The translations under genes and the position numbers were made by a program. From a virus: DNA of 64,000 nt. Of this stretch, positions 26,200 through 35,037 are shown piece by piece. Under the pieces are notes generated by a model. It saw nothing but the letters and a program-made list of their open reading frames with translations, made no database searches and was not told the origin of the DNA. The stretch's first letter is position 1; every line of letters starts with the position of its first letter. The stretch spans positions 1 to 64,000 of the IMG/VR virus record IMGVR_UViG_3300002835_000030, one strand, 5' to 3'.

Positions 26200-26983
26200 A
26201 TATTATATCGTCAGCAACTAAATAGTTTTTACTTATCTCATAGTTTTCTAAAATATATTTTTTTCTTTCATCATAATATTTCTTATCAATATCCTTTAAA
26301 ATATCTTTTAAATCATCAATATTATTGAAAACTATAATCCCTTTTTCGTTGAAAAAATTACCTATTGATGGGCATCCCCAATAAATAGGGATAGTACCTG
26401 TGATAAAACAATCGATTAATTTTTCTGAAAAATAAAAATCTTTTTTACAATTTTCTATTGTAATAGAAAACATATATTCTTTTAACGCCTCAGATTTATT
26501 TATGATAGGTTTATATCCTGAACCATAAAAGTCAATACCATTTATTTGATTTGATATATCATGCCTCAATTTATGTCCCACTAAATGTTTTTTATTAGAA
26601 TAAATCATGGAAATTAATTTATTCTTTTCAGTTATAAATCTCTCATTTTCATTTATCCAACAACCACCTAAAGGGATAAGAACAAATTTTTCTGAAATGT
26701 TTAATAATTCCACATCAAACGTGAATATACCCTCAAAAAGATTAAAATTATTTTTTGCATATTCATAATATTGTGGAGTTACTAATGGTGATTCTACTAA
26801 CCACCCATAAACTTTTTTATTAGGTAATTTTTCTACCAAAGTTAAATCGGTTATTACCACAATTTGATTGTCATCTAAAATAGTATCTCTATCCCATAAA
26901 AAATTTTTAGGTGAATTATACCAACTAGAAGACGAAGCGTGTGAAAAAAAATTATCAATTATATTTAATTTTTCTATGTTCAT
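26174..26983 (-). CDS. Alpha-1,3/4-fucosyltransferase, GT10 family
   Basis: Transfers fucose from GDP-fucose to GlcNAc or glucose in Lewis-type structures. The C-terminal half has the family motif: FSITIENCKKDFYFSEKL, then CFITGTIPIYWGCPSIGNFF (residues about 186-206). The N-terminal part includes VVITDLTL and GWLVESPLV. At 269 residues it is shorter than H. pylori-type enzymes and lacks their C-terminal repeats. The 4-base overlap with the FkbM gene upstream points to one operon. The gmd/fcl pair supplies its donor. Confidence 0.8.
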   Translation of the reverse strand: MNIEKLNIIDNFFSHASSSSWYNSPKNFLWDRDTILDDNQIVVITDLTLVEKLPNKKVYGWLVESPLVTPQYYEYAKNNFNLFEGIFTFDVELLNISEKFVLIPLGGCWINENERFITEKNKLISMIYSNKKHLVGHKLRHDISNQINGIDFYGSGYKPIINKSEALKEYMFSITIENCKKDFYFSEKLIDCFITGTIPIYWGCPSIGNFFNEKGIIVFNNIDDLKDILKDIDKKYYDERKKYILENYEISKNYLVADDIIFEKLTYGK

Positions 26984-27591
26984 CCTTTAATATAAAAAGC
27001 GTCTCCCCAAGTACCTCCTGCCCATGTAGTTTCTACTCTATTAAAACCATAAGAACCTAAATACGAATCTAACTCTTCTATCTTAGCACAACCCTTATAT
27101 AATTCAGCCCTATTAACCTCAGTCATTACATAATCAATAGTATTAAGGTATTCTGATCCACCTTTGAATACTTCTAATTCATAACCCTGTACATCTATAT
27201 TAATAAAATTAAATTTTTCTTTATGTTCAATAAATTTATCTAATTTAGTCATTTTTACAGTTTCTTTACCATCAAACTGTATCGATGGATGTTGTACTAA
27301 ATGATAATCAGGTTCTAAAACTGAACTAGATTGTCCTTCATTTATAGTTTCAGTGAACATCTCAACTTCACCTTCTTTATTACCTAATGCAGTATTTATT
27401 AATATTGCCTTATCCCCAACATTTTCTTTGAGTCTGTTAAATGTGTTTTTTATTGGCTCAAAAAACATAACATTTTTAATACCTAATCTTTCATAAGTTT
27501 GAAATTCTTGCCCAATATGTGCACCAATATGTAAAACACCTTTAATTTTTAAATCATATTTTTCTTTTAAACTATCTAAATTTAACAACAT
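26980..27591 (-). CDS. FkbM-family methyltransferase
   Basis: A SAM-dependent O-methyltransferase of the FkbM type, 203 residues. It has the motif I GVLHIGAHIGQE (residues 18-29), MFFEPIKNTF (acidic motif II), and FINIDVQGYELEVFKGG near residue 130 (post-motif Asp-V-Q-G). Such proteins methylate sugars or lipids in polysaccharide loci. It is the head of a leftward block, with a 66-base gap upstream that could hold a promoter, and it overlaps the fucosyltransferase gene by 4 bases. Confidence 0.85.
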   Translation of the reverse strand: MLLNLDSLKEKYDLKIKGVLHIGAHIGQEFQTYERLGIKNVMFFEPIKNTFNRLKENVGDKAILINTALGNKEGEVEMFTETINEGQSSSVLEPDYHLVQHPSIQFDGKETVKMTKLDKFIEHKEKFNFINIDVQGYELEVFKGGSEYLNTIDYVMTEVNRAELYKGCAKIEELDSYLGSYGFNRVETTWAGGTWGDAFYIKG

Positions 27592-27657
27592 AAAAATTAT
27601 TTTTTTTTATTATTTAATATATAATTATCGTAAAATTTTTTAAAAAGTAAACGTTAT

Positions 27658-28473
27658 TTATTTTAAAAACCCATTGTCATAAATAACATTAATTTTTTCC
27701 CATTCGGGTTCATAAATGTCTTCATATTTTTTTTCACCATTAGGTCCAAACCAAATAGATGGTACACATACTTTTTTGTCTTTATTTTTGTTTAAGTATG
27801 ATCCCCACCAAGAAAAAGATGAATTAGACATAATATTATGATTACATAAACTAATTGCCCATAAATCTTCATAATCATCTAAATCAGTAACAATAGTACA
27901 TTTGTCGTAATCTAAATTTTTTTCTGCCCAATCCTTGTCGTTGGTAAAAACAAAAACATTAGAGTGATTACCAATATATTTAAGGGATTTATCTATATAA
28001 CTTTTTTCTATAACAGGTAATATATCAGACACAGTTAAATAATCACCTCTTCTGATATGAATAGATACTGAATTTTTTTCAAATATTAATGGGTATAAAG
28101 TCATCAACTTTTGTTTAAACTCTTCAGTTGGTAGAAATAGGTTTTTTATATTCTCACTATAAATCTTAAAATTTTTACTACTTTGGAAGTACCCATAAAA
28201 CATTATTGATATATCATAATCGTATTTCAGATCACTATAATCCCAACTAATCTCATTAACCCTTTTTAGTGGGTTAATATTTTCTTTAAAATCAATATTT
28301 CTAAAAATATTATCTACATAGTTAATAGTTTGATTACCTTCCATAGGAAGAAATGAGAAAGGTTTAAAAAAGACAGGTGTATTATGGATATACCCTTCTG
28401 TTTTGGCTTTAGCAATTTGAAACATTTGATTTCCTAGCCCACCCATTAAATATGAAGTTATAAAATTTTCCAT
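27658..28473 (-). CDS. Alpha-1,2-fucosyltransferase, GT11 family (second copy)
   Basis: Second GT11 gene. It shows MGGLGNQMFQIAKA at the N-terminus (GGLGNQxFQ donor loop), SIHIRRGDYL near residue 143 (HxRRGDY), and MSNSSFSWWGSYLN near 240. This is more canonical than the first GT11, with the full R-R-G-D. I used the internal ATG of MENFITSY. The longer frame (start at 28542) would place 23 odd residues before the domain and run into the neighbour; the chosen start lies 1 base past the neighbour's stop. Length 271 residues. Confidence 0.85.
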   Translation of the reverse strand: MENFITSYLMGGLGNQMFQIAKAKTEGYIHNTPVFFKPFSFLPMEGNQTINYVDNIFRNIDFKENINPLKRVNEISWDYSDLKYDYDISIMFYGYFQSSKNFKIYSENIKNLFLPTEEFKQKLMTLYPLIFEKNSVSIHIRRGDYLTVSDILPVIEKSYIDKSLKYIGNHSNVFVFTNDKDWAEKNLDYDKCTIVTDLDDYEDLWAISLCNHNIMSNSSFSWWGSYLNKNKDKKVCVPSIWFGPNGEKKYEDIYEPEWEKINVIYDNGFLK

Positions 28474-28474
28474 A

Positions 28475-29089
28475 TTAAAATAACCATTTATAATTAACAT
28501 TTTTATTTTGTATATCACTAAAACTTTCTCTTTGTAATGCAATACTAGGGTTAAACCCGTAACAATTATAAGATTTTTGTATATCAGCGTAATATACGTC
28601 TATCGGTTTTCCCCTTATACTTATTAAATCCAATATTAAGTCATATATAGTATTGTTTATAACCACACAATGTATCCCATATGTTTCATTTAATTTTATA
28701 ATTTTTTCATTTAAAAAATTAATTTGTTTACCCATATGTTTATTATGGTTACCACCAAAATATATCATATCCCAATCCTCTGGTACTGATGACATATATT
28801 GTTCTAAATTTAATATTTCTTCAGTAAATTCTATATCGTCTTCTATTATTAATATATTTTTATAACCTTTTTCTTTAGCCTCATTAATGATGTTAATGTG
28901 GGTAGTTAAAATACCTAATTCCCCATTATTTATTATGGTGTCATTAATTAATGTATTACCATCTACGGCAGAAAAACGAGTAACACTATCAGACAATTCC
29001 CACTTACTTAATTCTAATAATGTTTCATCCCACCTATCTTTTCTACGATCTAGATTTATACAATAAATTTTATCAAAGTAATTTTTCAT
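28475..29089 (-). CDS. Glycosyltransferase, GT25 (LPS galactosyltransferase-like)
   Basis: A 204-residue transferase with the GT25 layout: IYCINLDRRKDRW at the N-terminus, RFSAVDG near residue 38, GELGILTTHINII, and the ILIIEDDIEF acidic motif near residue 82 that binds the metal. It is paralogous to the gene at 29.9 kb, sharing the end QRESFSDIQNK. GT25 enzymes usually add a beta-galactose to LPS or collagen. It lies 2 bases after a GT7-like gene, same strand. Confidence 0.8.
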   Translation of the reverse strand: MKNYFDKIYCINLDRRKDRWDETLLELSKWELSDSVTRFSAVDGNTLINDTIINNGELGILTTHINIINEAKEKGYKNILIIEDDIEFTEEILNLEQYMSSVPEDWDMIYFGGNHNKHMGKQINFLNEKIIKLNETYGIHCVVINNTIYDLILDLISIRGKPIDVYYADIQKSYNCYGFNPSIALQRESFSDIQNKNVNYKWLF

Positions 29090-29090
29090 T

Positions 29091-29951
29091 TTAAATATAT
29101 TTTTTTAATATTTCCGATTTATATTTTACTATATCATTTAATACAACATCACCTGAATTTTTTATATTTTCATATAATTCTTCTAACACTAAGGAATCAC
29201 TATTAGATTGTATTTCGTGATGTAAATGTAATAATTCATTTTTAGGATTGTCTACAGAATGAATTTTTTCTAAAGTTTCAATTTTATTCCAAAAAAATAT
29301 ATCTTCTGGTGACCAACCATAAAATAACTCAGGGTCATAACCACCAACATTAAAGAATAAATTTTTATTAACGAATATAGATCCACCAGGTGCACCATAA
29401 TTACCTACTCTTAATTCTTCCAAATTAATATCATTAATACTTATTTCATTATTTAATAAATTTCGTGTTTGTTGTTCACTTAAATAGAGTACTCTACGGT
29501 TATAAAATGTTTGTAAACATTCTGATTTTTTAGATTCTTTATTATCTATTAAATTTAAAAAAAAATTATCATAAACTAAACAGTCCAAATCATGAAATAA
29601 AAAATAATTAGAATTTTTATTTAATAATGCGCCAATATTATGACATAAACATTTATTGAATTTGTTTTCTAAACTATTAATCCAATAATATCCTATCCCA
29701 TAACTCTTACAAATTTCATAATATTCTCTATTTGTTGAATGTTCAACAATAGTGATATTAATTTTTAAATTTGTTTTTTCTATTGCAGATTTTAAATGTG
29801 ACAAAGATACATCAACAAAGTCAATTCTACCTCTAACAGGTATTATTATACTAATATCAAACTTTTTATATGGTTTTTTATTTTTAATTTCTCTATAAAA
29901 AACATCAAATCTATTAGTATCTATTATATTTTTAATATCAGAAAAAATCAT
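29091..29951 (-). CDS. Glycosyltransferase, GT-A with GT7-like C-terminal domain
   Basis: A 286-residue protein. The first strand SIIIPVRGRIDFVDVSLSHL is GT2-like, FLFHDLDCLVYD carries the DxD near residue 130, and the C-terminal region has PGGSIFVNKNLFFNVGGYD and GWSPEDIFFW, the G-W-x-x-E-D acceptor/metal motif of beta-1,4-galactosyltransferases (GT7). The combination suggests a galactosyl- or GalNAc-transferase. It sits between the two GT25 paralogues. Confidence 0.7.
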   Translation of the reverse strand: MIFSDIKNIIDTNRFDVFYREIKNKKPYKKFDISIIIPVRGRIDFVDVSLSHLKSAIEKTNLKINITIVEHSTNREYYEICKSYGIGYYWINSLENKFNKCLCHNIGALLNKNSNYFLFHDLDCLVYDNFFLNLIDNKESKKSECLQTFYNRRVLYLSEQQTRNLLNNEISINDINLEELRVGNYGAPGGSIFVNKNLFFNVGGYDPELFYGWSPEDIFFWNKIETLEKIHSVDNPKNELLHLHHEIQSNSDSLVLEELYENIKNSGDVVLNDIVKYKSEILKKYI

Positions 29952-30583
29952 ATTTCAAGAACTCTTCTATTATCTTCAATTTTATTTTGGATGTCACTAT
30001 AACTAACTCTTTGTAGTGCAATATTTGGGTAAAAGGAATATACATTTAATTCTTTTTGTAAATCACTATAATACACATCAATAGGATTGTCACAACCTTT
30101 AATTAGATTTAAACACTTATCATAGGTAGTACTTTTGAATGCAACACAATGTGTGGTATATGTTTTACTACATTTAATTATATTATCATTTATTTTGTTT
30201 ATCTGTTCACCTATGTGAGTGTTATGGTTACCACCAAAATAAAGAATGTCCCAATCACTTGGGACTAATGACATATACTTATCTAAATTTTTTATTTCTT
30301 CGGTAAATTCTATATCATCTTCTAATATTAGAATATTTTTATATTTTTTATTTTTGGCTAATTGTAATATTTTTATATGTGTTTTTAATAAACCTAATTC
30401 ACCCGAATTTACCCTAAATTTTTTGTTGTCGTAAGTTAATTTACTACCATCAATACCTAAAAATCTATTGACACCACTAAATAAATCCCATTTTTTAAGT
30501 TCTGTTACTGTTTCTGACCATCTATCTTTTCGTTTTTCTAGATTGATACAGAAAACTTTATCAAAATAATTTTTTAAACTCAT
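29948..30583 (-). CDS. Glycosyltransferase, GT25 (second copy)
   Basis: A paralogue of the 28.5-kb GT25 gene, 211 residues. It has VFCINLEKRKDRW, RFLGIDGSKL, GELGLLKTHIKIL and ILILEDDIEF with the same spacing. The conserved end IALQRVSYSDIQNK is close to that of the partner. The two copies flank the GT7-like gene, so the set probably arose by a local duplication. The copies have drifted through the middle, which suggests distinct acceptors. It overlaps its upstream and downstream neighbours by 4 bases each. Confidence 0.8.
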   Translation of the reverse strand: MSLKNYFDKVFCINLEKRKDRWSETVTELKKWDLFSGVNRFLGIDGSKLTYDNKKFRVNSGELGLLKTHIKILQLAKNKKYKNILILEDDIEFTEEIKNLDKYMSLVPSDWDILYFGGNHNTHIGEQINKINDNIIKCSKTYTTHCVAFKSTTYDKCLNLIKGCDNPIDVYYSDLQKELNVYSFYPNIALQRVSYSDIQNKIEDNRRVLEI

Positions 30584-32004
30584 ACAATTATTTTATTATC
30601 TATTATTTCAAAGTTCTTATCTATTATTCTAAAATATAATTCTTGTTGGTTTTTATTTGCATTGGTGGATACTGTGCCATCATTTTCATGATGGAAATAA
30701 ATAAATAATGGTTTTGGGATTCGTTTACCCACATATCCAAGTTTCATCATCCTTAACCACATATCATAATCTTCCCACCCATTTAAATCTTCGTCATAAC
30801 CATTAACTTTTTCAAAAGATTCTCTATGAAACATTGAACAATTTACTATAAAAGGTCCTTTTACCAATCTTTCTTTACTCCATTCGGGTCTTTGTTCTAT
30901 TCCCTGAACTTGACCAACGTGATGGGTATCACAATAAACAGGACTAATATTTTTATCTTTAGAAAGTATATTCACACATGACTTAATATATCCATCTAAT
31001 ATCATATCATCAGAATCTAATGGTAAAATATATTGCCCTTTAGAATGTTTAAACGCCTCGTTTCTGGCGGATGAAGGTCCACCATTTTCTTTATAAATAA
31101 CTTTAATTCTATCGACACCCTCTAATTCTTTAAGTTTATGTTTTACGAATTCATCCGTAGAACCGTCATCAACTAAAATAATTTCAAAATTAGTGTAATC
31201 TTGATTAAATACTGAATTAAGTGTCTGATTTATTCTATTCCCATAATTATATATCGGCATTAGAATAGACACTAAAGGTTCTTTATCTTTTATTTTTTTA
31301 ATATTATAGGTATATGGGACTATTTTAGGTAGATTTTCTTTATGTTTTTCTACAAATTGTAGTCTATTATCTTCCCATTGTTGATTAGTTTGACCAATAG
31401 ATAAATGAGTTATTGCAATATCTGAAATTACACCTATTTTAACCCCACTTAAAAAATTAGTAAAACAAAAATCTACTTCATATAAATGGAATCCTTTGAT
31501 ACTTTCATCAAATGAGGTTTTTATCTTAGTTTTATTCACCACAAAAAATAAACCATCCACAATAACGGTTTCCTCAATCTTATTACCAAAAGATTCATTG
31601 TACTTAGATAACCATTTTTTACCTTCGTGTTGATGATAAACTTGTCCTACTACCTCAGTCATACCATAATCCCACCATCTTCCTGATGAAGGCATATATT
31701 TAGTACCTGCCTTACCGATAATCCCATAATCGGAATTCCTTTTAAAATGATTTAATAATTTTTTACCCCAATTATTAGACTCAAAGATAATATCATGGTG
31801 TAAAAAAACTACGATATCATTTTTGGCTTTCTTTAACCCCTTATTATATATTTCAGTTAATGAGAATTCACCGTTATTTTTATATCCTAAAAATTCAATC
31901 TTATTATGTAAACCCGAAGTTTTTTTTATGTGTTCTTCATGTGATTTTAAATCATATTGTGATGAACAGACAACAGTTATACCGTTTGTTATATTTCTTT
32001 CCAT
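30580..32004 (-). CDS. Two-domain glycosyltransferase (GT2-GT2)
   Basis: A 474-residue protein with two GT-A parts. The N-terminal part (1-225) has VVFLHHDIIFE (acidic metal site near residue 73), GIIGKAGTKYMPSSGRWWD and a DFCFTNFL segment, like the GT2 group with an FLHHD motif. The C-terminal part begins VSILMPIYNYGNRI, then IILVDDGSTDEF and PLDSDDMIL, a canonical GT2. It is the first gene of the leftward glycan operon. A TATCTTTG element (TAnnTTTG form) lies 4 bases before the ATG on the minus strand, but no confirmed -33 box was seen. Confidence 0.85.
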   Translation of the reverse strand: MERNITNGITVVCSSQYDLKSHEEHIKKTSGLHNKIEFLGYKNNGEFSLTEIYNKGLKKAKNDIVVFLHHDIIFESNNWGKKLLNHFKRNSDYGIIGKAGTKYMPSSGRWWDYGMTEVVGQVYHQHEGKKWLSKYNESFGNKIEETVIVDGLFFVVNKTKIKTSFDESIKGFHLYEVDFCFTNFLSGVKIGVISDIAITHLSIGQTNQQWEDNRLQFVEKHKENLPKIVPYTYNIKKIKDKEPLVSILMPIYNYGNRINQTLNSVFNQDYTNFEIILVDDGSTDEFVKHKLKELEGVDRIKVIYKENGGPSSARNEAFKHSKGQYILPLDSDDMILDGYIKSCVNILSKDKNISPVYCDTHHVGQVQGIEQRPEWSKERLVKGPFIVNCSMFHRESFEKVNGYDEDLNGWEDYDMWLRMMKLGYVGKRIPKPLFIYFHHENDGTVSTNANKNQQELYFRIIDKNFEIIDNKIIV

Positions 32005-32105
32005 GATACAAAGATAGTGATAAATAAATAAATAATAAATGCTAATATTAAATATTTGACACTTTATGGTTTTATTAGTATATTTATATGTATAAACATA
32101 ATCAT

Positions 32106-32369
32106 ATGGAGTGGAAACAGAATGAAATAATTTTTTTAAAAGATAATTACCATATATTGGGTCGAGCCGAATGTCAATGTGATTCTATTGTGTTGCCCTA
32201 CATGTCGCTCGAATAGGCAAACCGAATGCGACAGGCTATTAAAAAAGTTATTGTTAATGATAAAATATTTGATAGCGCTAAAGAAGCATCTTTATTTTTT
32301 AATTTATCTATTAGTTGTGTCTATTATAGGTGTAAAAAGAAAATTAAAAATTGGTCTTGGTTTAATTAA
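32106..32369 (+). pseudogene. Broken homing-endonuclease-like gene (NUMOD-type remnant)
   Basis: One reading frame of 87 codons contains a single in-frame TAG at 32214-32216. Before the stop: MEWKQNEIIFLKDNYHILG, the WTxEExxFLKxNYxxLG helix seen at the start of many phage HNH-type homing proteins. After it: VIVNDKIFDSAKEASLFF, then LSISCVYYRC, a NUMOD1-type DNA-binding repeat. No HNH catalytic part is present between them, so this looks like an internal deletion plus nonsense change. The gap around it (32005-32361) holds no other gene. Its end overlaps the dUTPase 3' end convergently. Confidence 0.6.
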
Positions 32370-32943
32370 TACCTGTAGAACCATAACCACCATCCCCTCT
32401 TTCTGTGTTTACATCTATTTCATCTACTTTTGAGAAGTTCACAATATTCTTAGATATAACGTTAGAAATAACACCTTGCGCTATTCTATCACCATTATTA
32501 ATTATAAAATCATTATCACTATGATTTATTAATATAACACCTATCTCACCTCTATAATCTGAATCTATTGTTCCGGGAGAATTTAATACTGCTACACCAT
32601 GTTTCGCAGAAAGACTACTACGTGATCTAACCTGTATTTCTAAATTCTCAGGAATTTCAAAATATAAACCAGTAGGTACTATTTTTATTGTATGTGGATT
32701 CAATATCATTGGTGTATCTAAATAAGCTCTTAAGTCAAAACCAGAAGAACCAGAAGTAGCGTATTCAGGGTCAGGATTATTTGAATTATTCGTATATTTA
32801 ATTTTTATTTTAAAATCAAAGTTTGTATCCGAAAAAGAAAAATTAGATTCGTCCATATTTTCAGTTTCATTAAAACTTTCTATTTGTTCCAATAAACTCT
32901 TTAGTTCATTTAATTCATTAAGTTCTCTTTCAAAATCTTCCAT
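32362..32943 (-). CDS. dut: dUTPase
   Basis: Hydrolyses dUTP to dUMP and PPi, keeping uracil out of DNA and feeding thymidylate synthesis. All five trimeric dUTPase motifs are visible: SGFDLRA (I), RSRSSLS (II), SPGTIDSDYRGEIG (III), NNGDRIAQGV (IV) and RGDGGYGSTG (V). The 193 residues exceed the usual 145-150 because of an N-terminal extension of about 55 acidic/heptad-like residues (ELNELNELKSLLEQ). One-base gap to the upstream HD-like gene. No recoding needed. Confidence 0.95.
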   Translation of the reverse strand: MEDFERELNELNELKSLLEQIESFNETENMDESNFSFSDTNFDFKIKIKYTNNSNNPDPEYATSGSSGFDLRAYLDTPMILNPHTIKIVPTGLYFEIPENLEIQVRSRSSLSAKHGVAVLNSPGTIDSDYRGEIGVILINHSDNDFIINNGDRIAQGVISNVISKNIVNFSKVDEIDVNTERGDGGYGSTGIN

Positions 32944-33504
32944 TTATTTCTTTTTACATTCAATTATTGCGAGTTCATTCGCCAATCTTAATATGGTTGA
33001 TAATGTACTCCCATACCATTTAGATTGTTTATCGTCATCAGTCTTATCATAATTAAGTATTGACTGATATTCTTCATCAGATAATTCAACACCATATCTT
33101 AATGAATAATATGCGGATCTTTCTCCCACTCTCATAGAAACTAAATCCTCATTAAAGTCATACATTTTACCTTGATTCTTTCTGTGCCACTCAGATTCAC
33201 AGAATTTATATAATTTGACTTTACCTAATTGGTGTAAGAAACAAACTTTAATTAACGATTTCTTATCTACCCTTTGTGATTCAGGTAAAATATCGTTTAA
33301 ATTAATTCCGTATTTAGTTACAGATAAAATATAATCTATTAACCCACCAGGAAAAGAGTTATACATACTTTCCATATTAGATGCCGGTGCACTATATAAA
33401 TCTTCACCCAAAAACTCTAATAAATTTTCAGGTAGGATATTATAGGTTTCATTAGTTTTATTAAACTTTTCCTTATTTTTTAATATTTTTTCTTTCAAAC
33501 TCAT
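32944..33504 (-). CDS. HD-domain-like protein with altered metal motif
   Basis: A 186-residue helical protein resembling phage HD-domain hydrolases. The segment LIKVCFLHQLGKVKLY (residues 84-99) aligns with the metal-binding HD helix, but the Asp is Gln (H91-Q92). Later features such as SEWHRKNQGKMYDF and ERSAYYSLRYGVELSDEEY follow the family order. Without the Asp, metal binding and hydrolysis are doubtful, though a binding role could remain. It lies one base upstream of dut in the same direction, so co-expression is likely. Confidence 0.55.
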   Translation of the reverse strand: MSLKEKILKNKEKFNKTNETYNILPENLLEFLGEDLYSAPASNMESMYNSFPGGLIDYILSVTKYGINLNDILPESQRVDKKSLIKVCFLHQLGKVKLYKFCESEWHRKNQGKMYDFNEDLVSMRVGERSAYYSLRYGVELSDEEYQSILNYDKTDDDKQSKWYGSTLSTILRLANELAIIECKKK

Positions 33505-33536
33505 GATTTAAATAGTTTATTATAATAATAAAAAAA

Positions 33537-34826
33537 TTATTTCGATAAGTCAACTTCTACTACTTTTTTTTCCTCTACCAATTTAATATATAAGTCTCTT
33601 CTTTTCTCACATACTGATCTCATATCATATGTTCCATTCACGGTATTGTATAAATTCTCACCTAATTTTGTGATTAGATCTGGATTAAGAATTAATCTCT
33701 TAAGATGTGAATACCACAATTTATGATTTTTAATTGTAGGTACTAATAAACCATTACCATCTTCATTAATATCACCACCTTTTCCATATGCGTTTTTAAT
33801 GTCTATTTGATAAGGACCGAAATCTTGTGCGATTATCGCCTTCTTATGGAATCCCGATTCAATAACTTTAAGTTGGGATTTGACTTTATTAAATGTACTT
33901 TCTTTAAGTGGGGCGAGAGATATATCAAATAAATTGTAATTTGACGCATAAGAAGTAATAGGTTTAGTCCACACTCTTCTATATGGCTCATTATGTACAT
34001 TCTCATATTCTTTATTTTCAAAAGACAATAAGAATTTTTTATAATCTTCACTTATTATATTATAATCATCAGTAAAAATCTTTTCGTATTGATACCATAC
34101 AGATTCTTTTGGTTTAATCGGTCTTTGTTTTTGTTCACCTGTTTTTGGATCTATCATGGTCATAGTACCTCTTAAATCATAACCACATAAAACAAATTGT
34201 ACTTTATCTAATAAATTATCTGACTTAAGTTTAGACATTAAACCTCTTAGTATTTCCAAATCCTTCATGTGTGAAGAACCTCCTAACCACCCAATTCGAA
34301 TTCTATCACTTTTCTCAGGGTTACTCTGATATTGTTTTTCTTCAGTATTAATTGCGTTTGGTAATACAAATACATTCTTATTTAATTTAGAAATCTCATC
34401 TGCAAATACTGAAGTTGTGGTTGTGACATTTCTAGATACTTTGATATTATTTGCAATCTTCTTATCTAAATCGTTTTGTTTGATGATTTGCCACGCTGGG
34501 TGATCTGGTCCAGGTGACCAATGATCATCAATGTCCATAACTGTTGCAACACCTAATTCATCACATCTTTCTAATAATTTTGGTAGATTGTCGTAATCAC
34601 CTAATGTTCTATGATAATGAATTAAATCATATTGTTTAAGATAGTTATCGTCATTTAATTGTGGTTCGTAATCAATATCCACATGAAACTCATTAGGGAA
34701 GTATTCCCCTAATTTAATATGTGGTATTGTAGATCTGTAATAAGAAACTCCTGTTCTGTCACTAGGTACTACCAATACCTTTATTTTGTGACTGACTGGG
34801 GTGATAATGTTTTTAATTTTATTCAT
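33537..34826 (-). CDS. Glycosyltransferase, GT4-type (GT-B)
   Basis: A 429-residue GT-B transferase. The N-terminal Rossmann region has VLVVPSDRTGVSYYRSTIPH and a YDLIHYHRTLGDYDN segment; residues around 110 read ATVMDIDDHWSPGP. The C-terminal part has IGWLGGSSHMKDLEIL and the donor-site-like KVIESGFHKKAIIAQDFGPY (E-x7-E type). It lies just left of the glycan cassette's dut block, with a 200-base gap upstream. Membrane segments are absent. Acceptor unknown. Confidence 0.8.
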   Translation of the reverse strand: MNKIKNIITPVSHKIKVLVVPSDRTGVSYYRSTIPHIKLGEYFPNEFHVDIDYEPQLNDDNYLKQYDLIHYHRTLGDYDNLPKLLERCDELGVATVMDIDDHWSPGPDHPAWQIIKQNDLDKKIANNIKVSRNVTTTTSVFADEISKLNKNVFVLPNAINTEEKQYQSNPEKSDRIRIGWLGGSSHMKDLEILRGLMSKLKSDNLLDKVQFVLCGYDLRGTMTMIDPKTGEQKQRPIKPKESVWYQYEKIFTDDYNIISEDYKKFLLSFENKEYENVHNEPYRRVWTKPITSYASNYNLFDISLAPLKESTFNKVKSQLKVIESGFHKKAIIAQDFGPYQIDIKNAYGKGGDINEDGNGLLVPTIKNHKLWYSHLKRLILNPDLITKLGENLYNTVNGTYDMRSVCEKRRDLYIKLVEEKKVVEVDLSK

Positions 34827-35009
34827 AATTTTTTATTATCTCAAATATTATAGAGTTATTTTTTTTGTAATCGGTTGCCCATATTACTTCACAATTATAA
34901 TCTTATTTTTTCACTAAGTAAAGTTTATAAAAAGAAAGAAGAATTTTCTAAATATATTAAATAACTAAAAATAACTCATTCGTCTATTTTTTTAAGAAAC
35001 ACCTAAAAT

Positions 35010-35033
35010 AAAAAAAACCCTCCGAAGAGGGTT
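35010..35033 (-). terminator. Intrinsic terminator (UUCG loop) of the 35-37.8 kb operon
   Basis: On the minus strand AACCCTC-TTCG-GAGGGTT forms a 7-bp stem with a UUCG tetraloop closed by C-G, followed by a long T tract. It lies just after the stop of the last gene of the leftward operon, inside the 211-base gap before the GT4 gene. A T-rich stretch also follows on the plus strand, so it could work both ways. Confidence 0.85.
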
Positions 35034-35037
35034 CTTT

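Noticed and set aside
32214-32216. TAG read-through or genetic recoding
   Set aside because: Another gene here ends in TAG and no suppressor tRNA is visible; an ordinary nonsense mutation is simpler.
32179-32433. Rightward 84-codon frame through the dut end
   Set aside because: Out of frame with the NUMOD-like text and hydrophobic by reading the complementary frame; the in-phase broken gene is the better reading.
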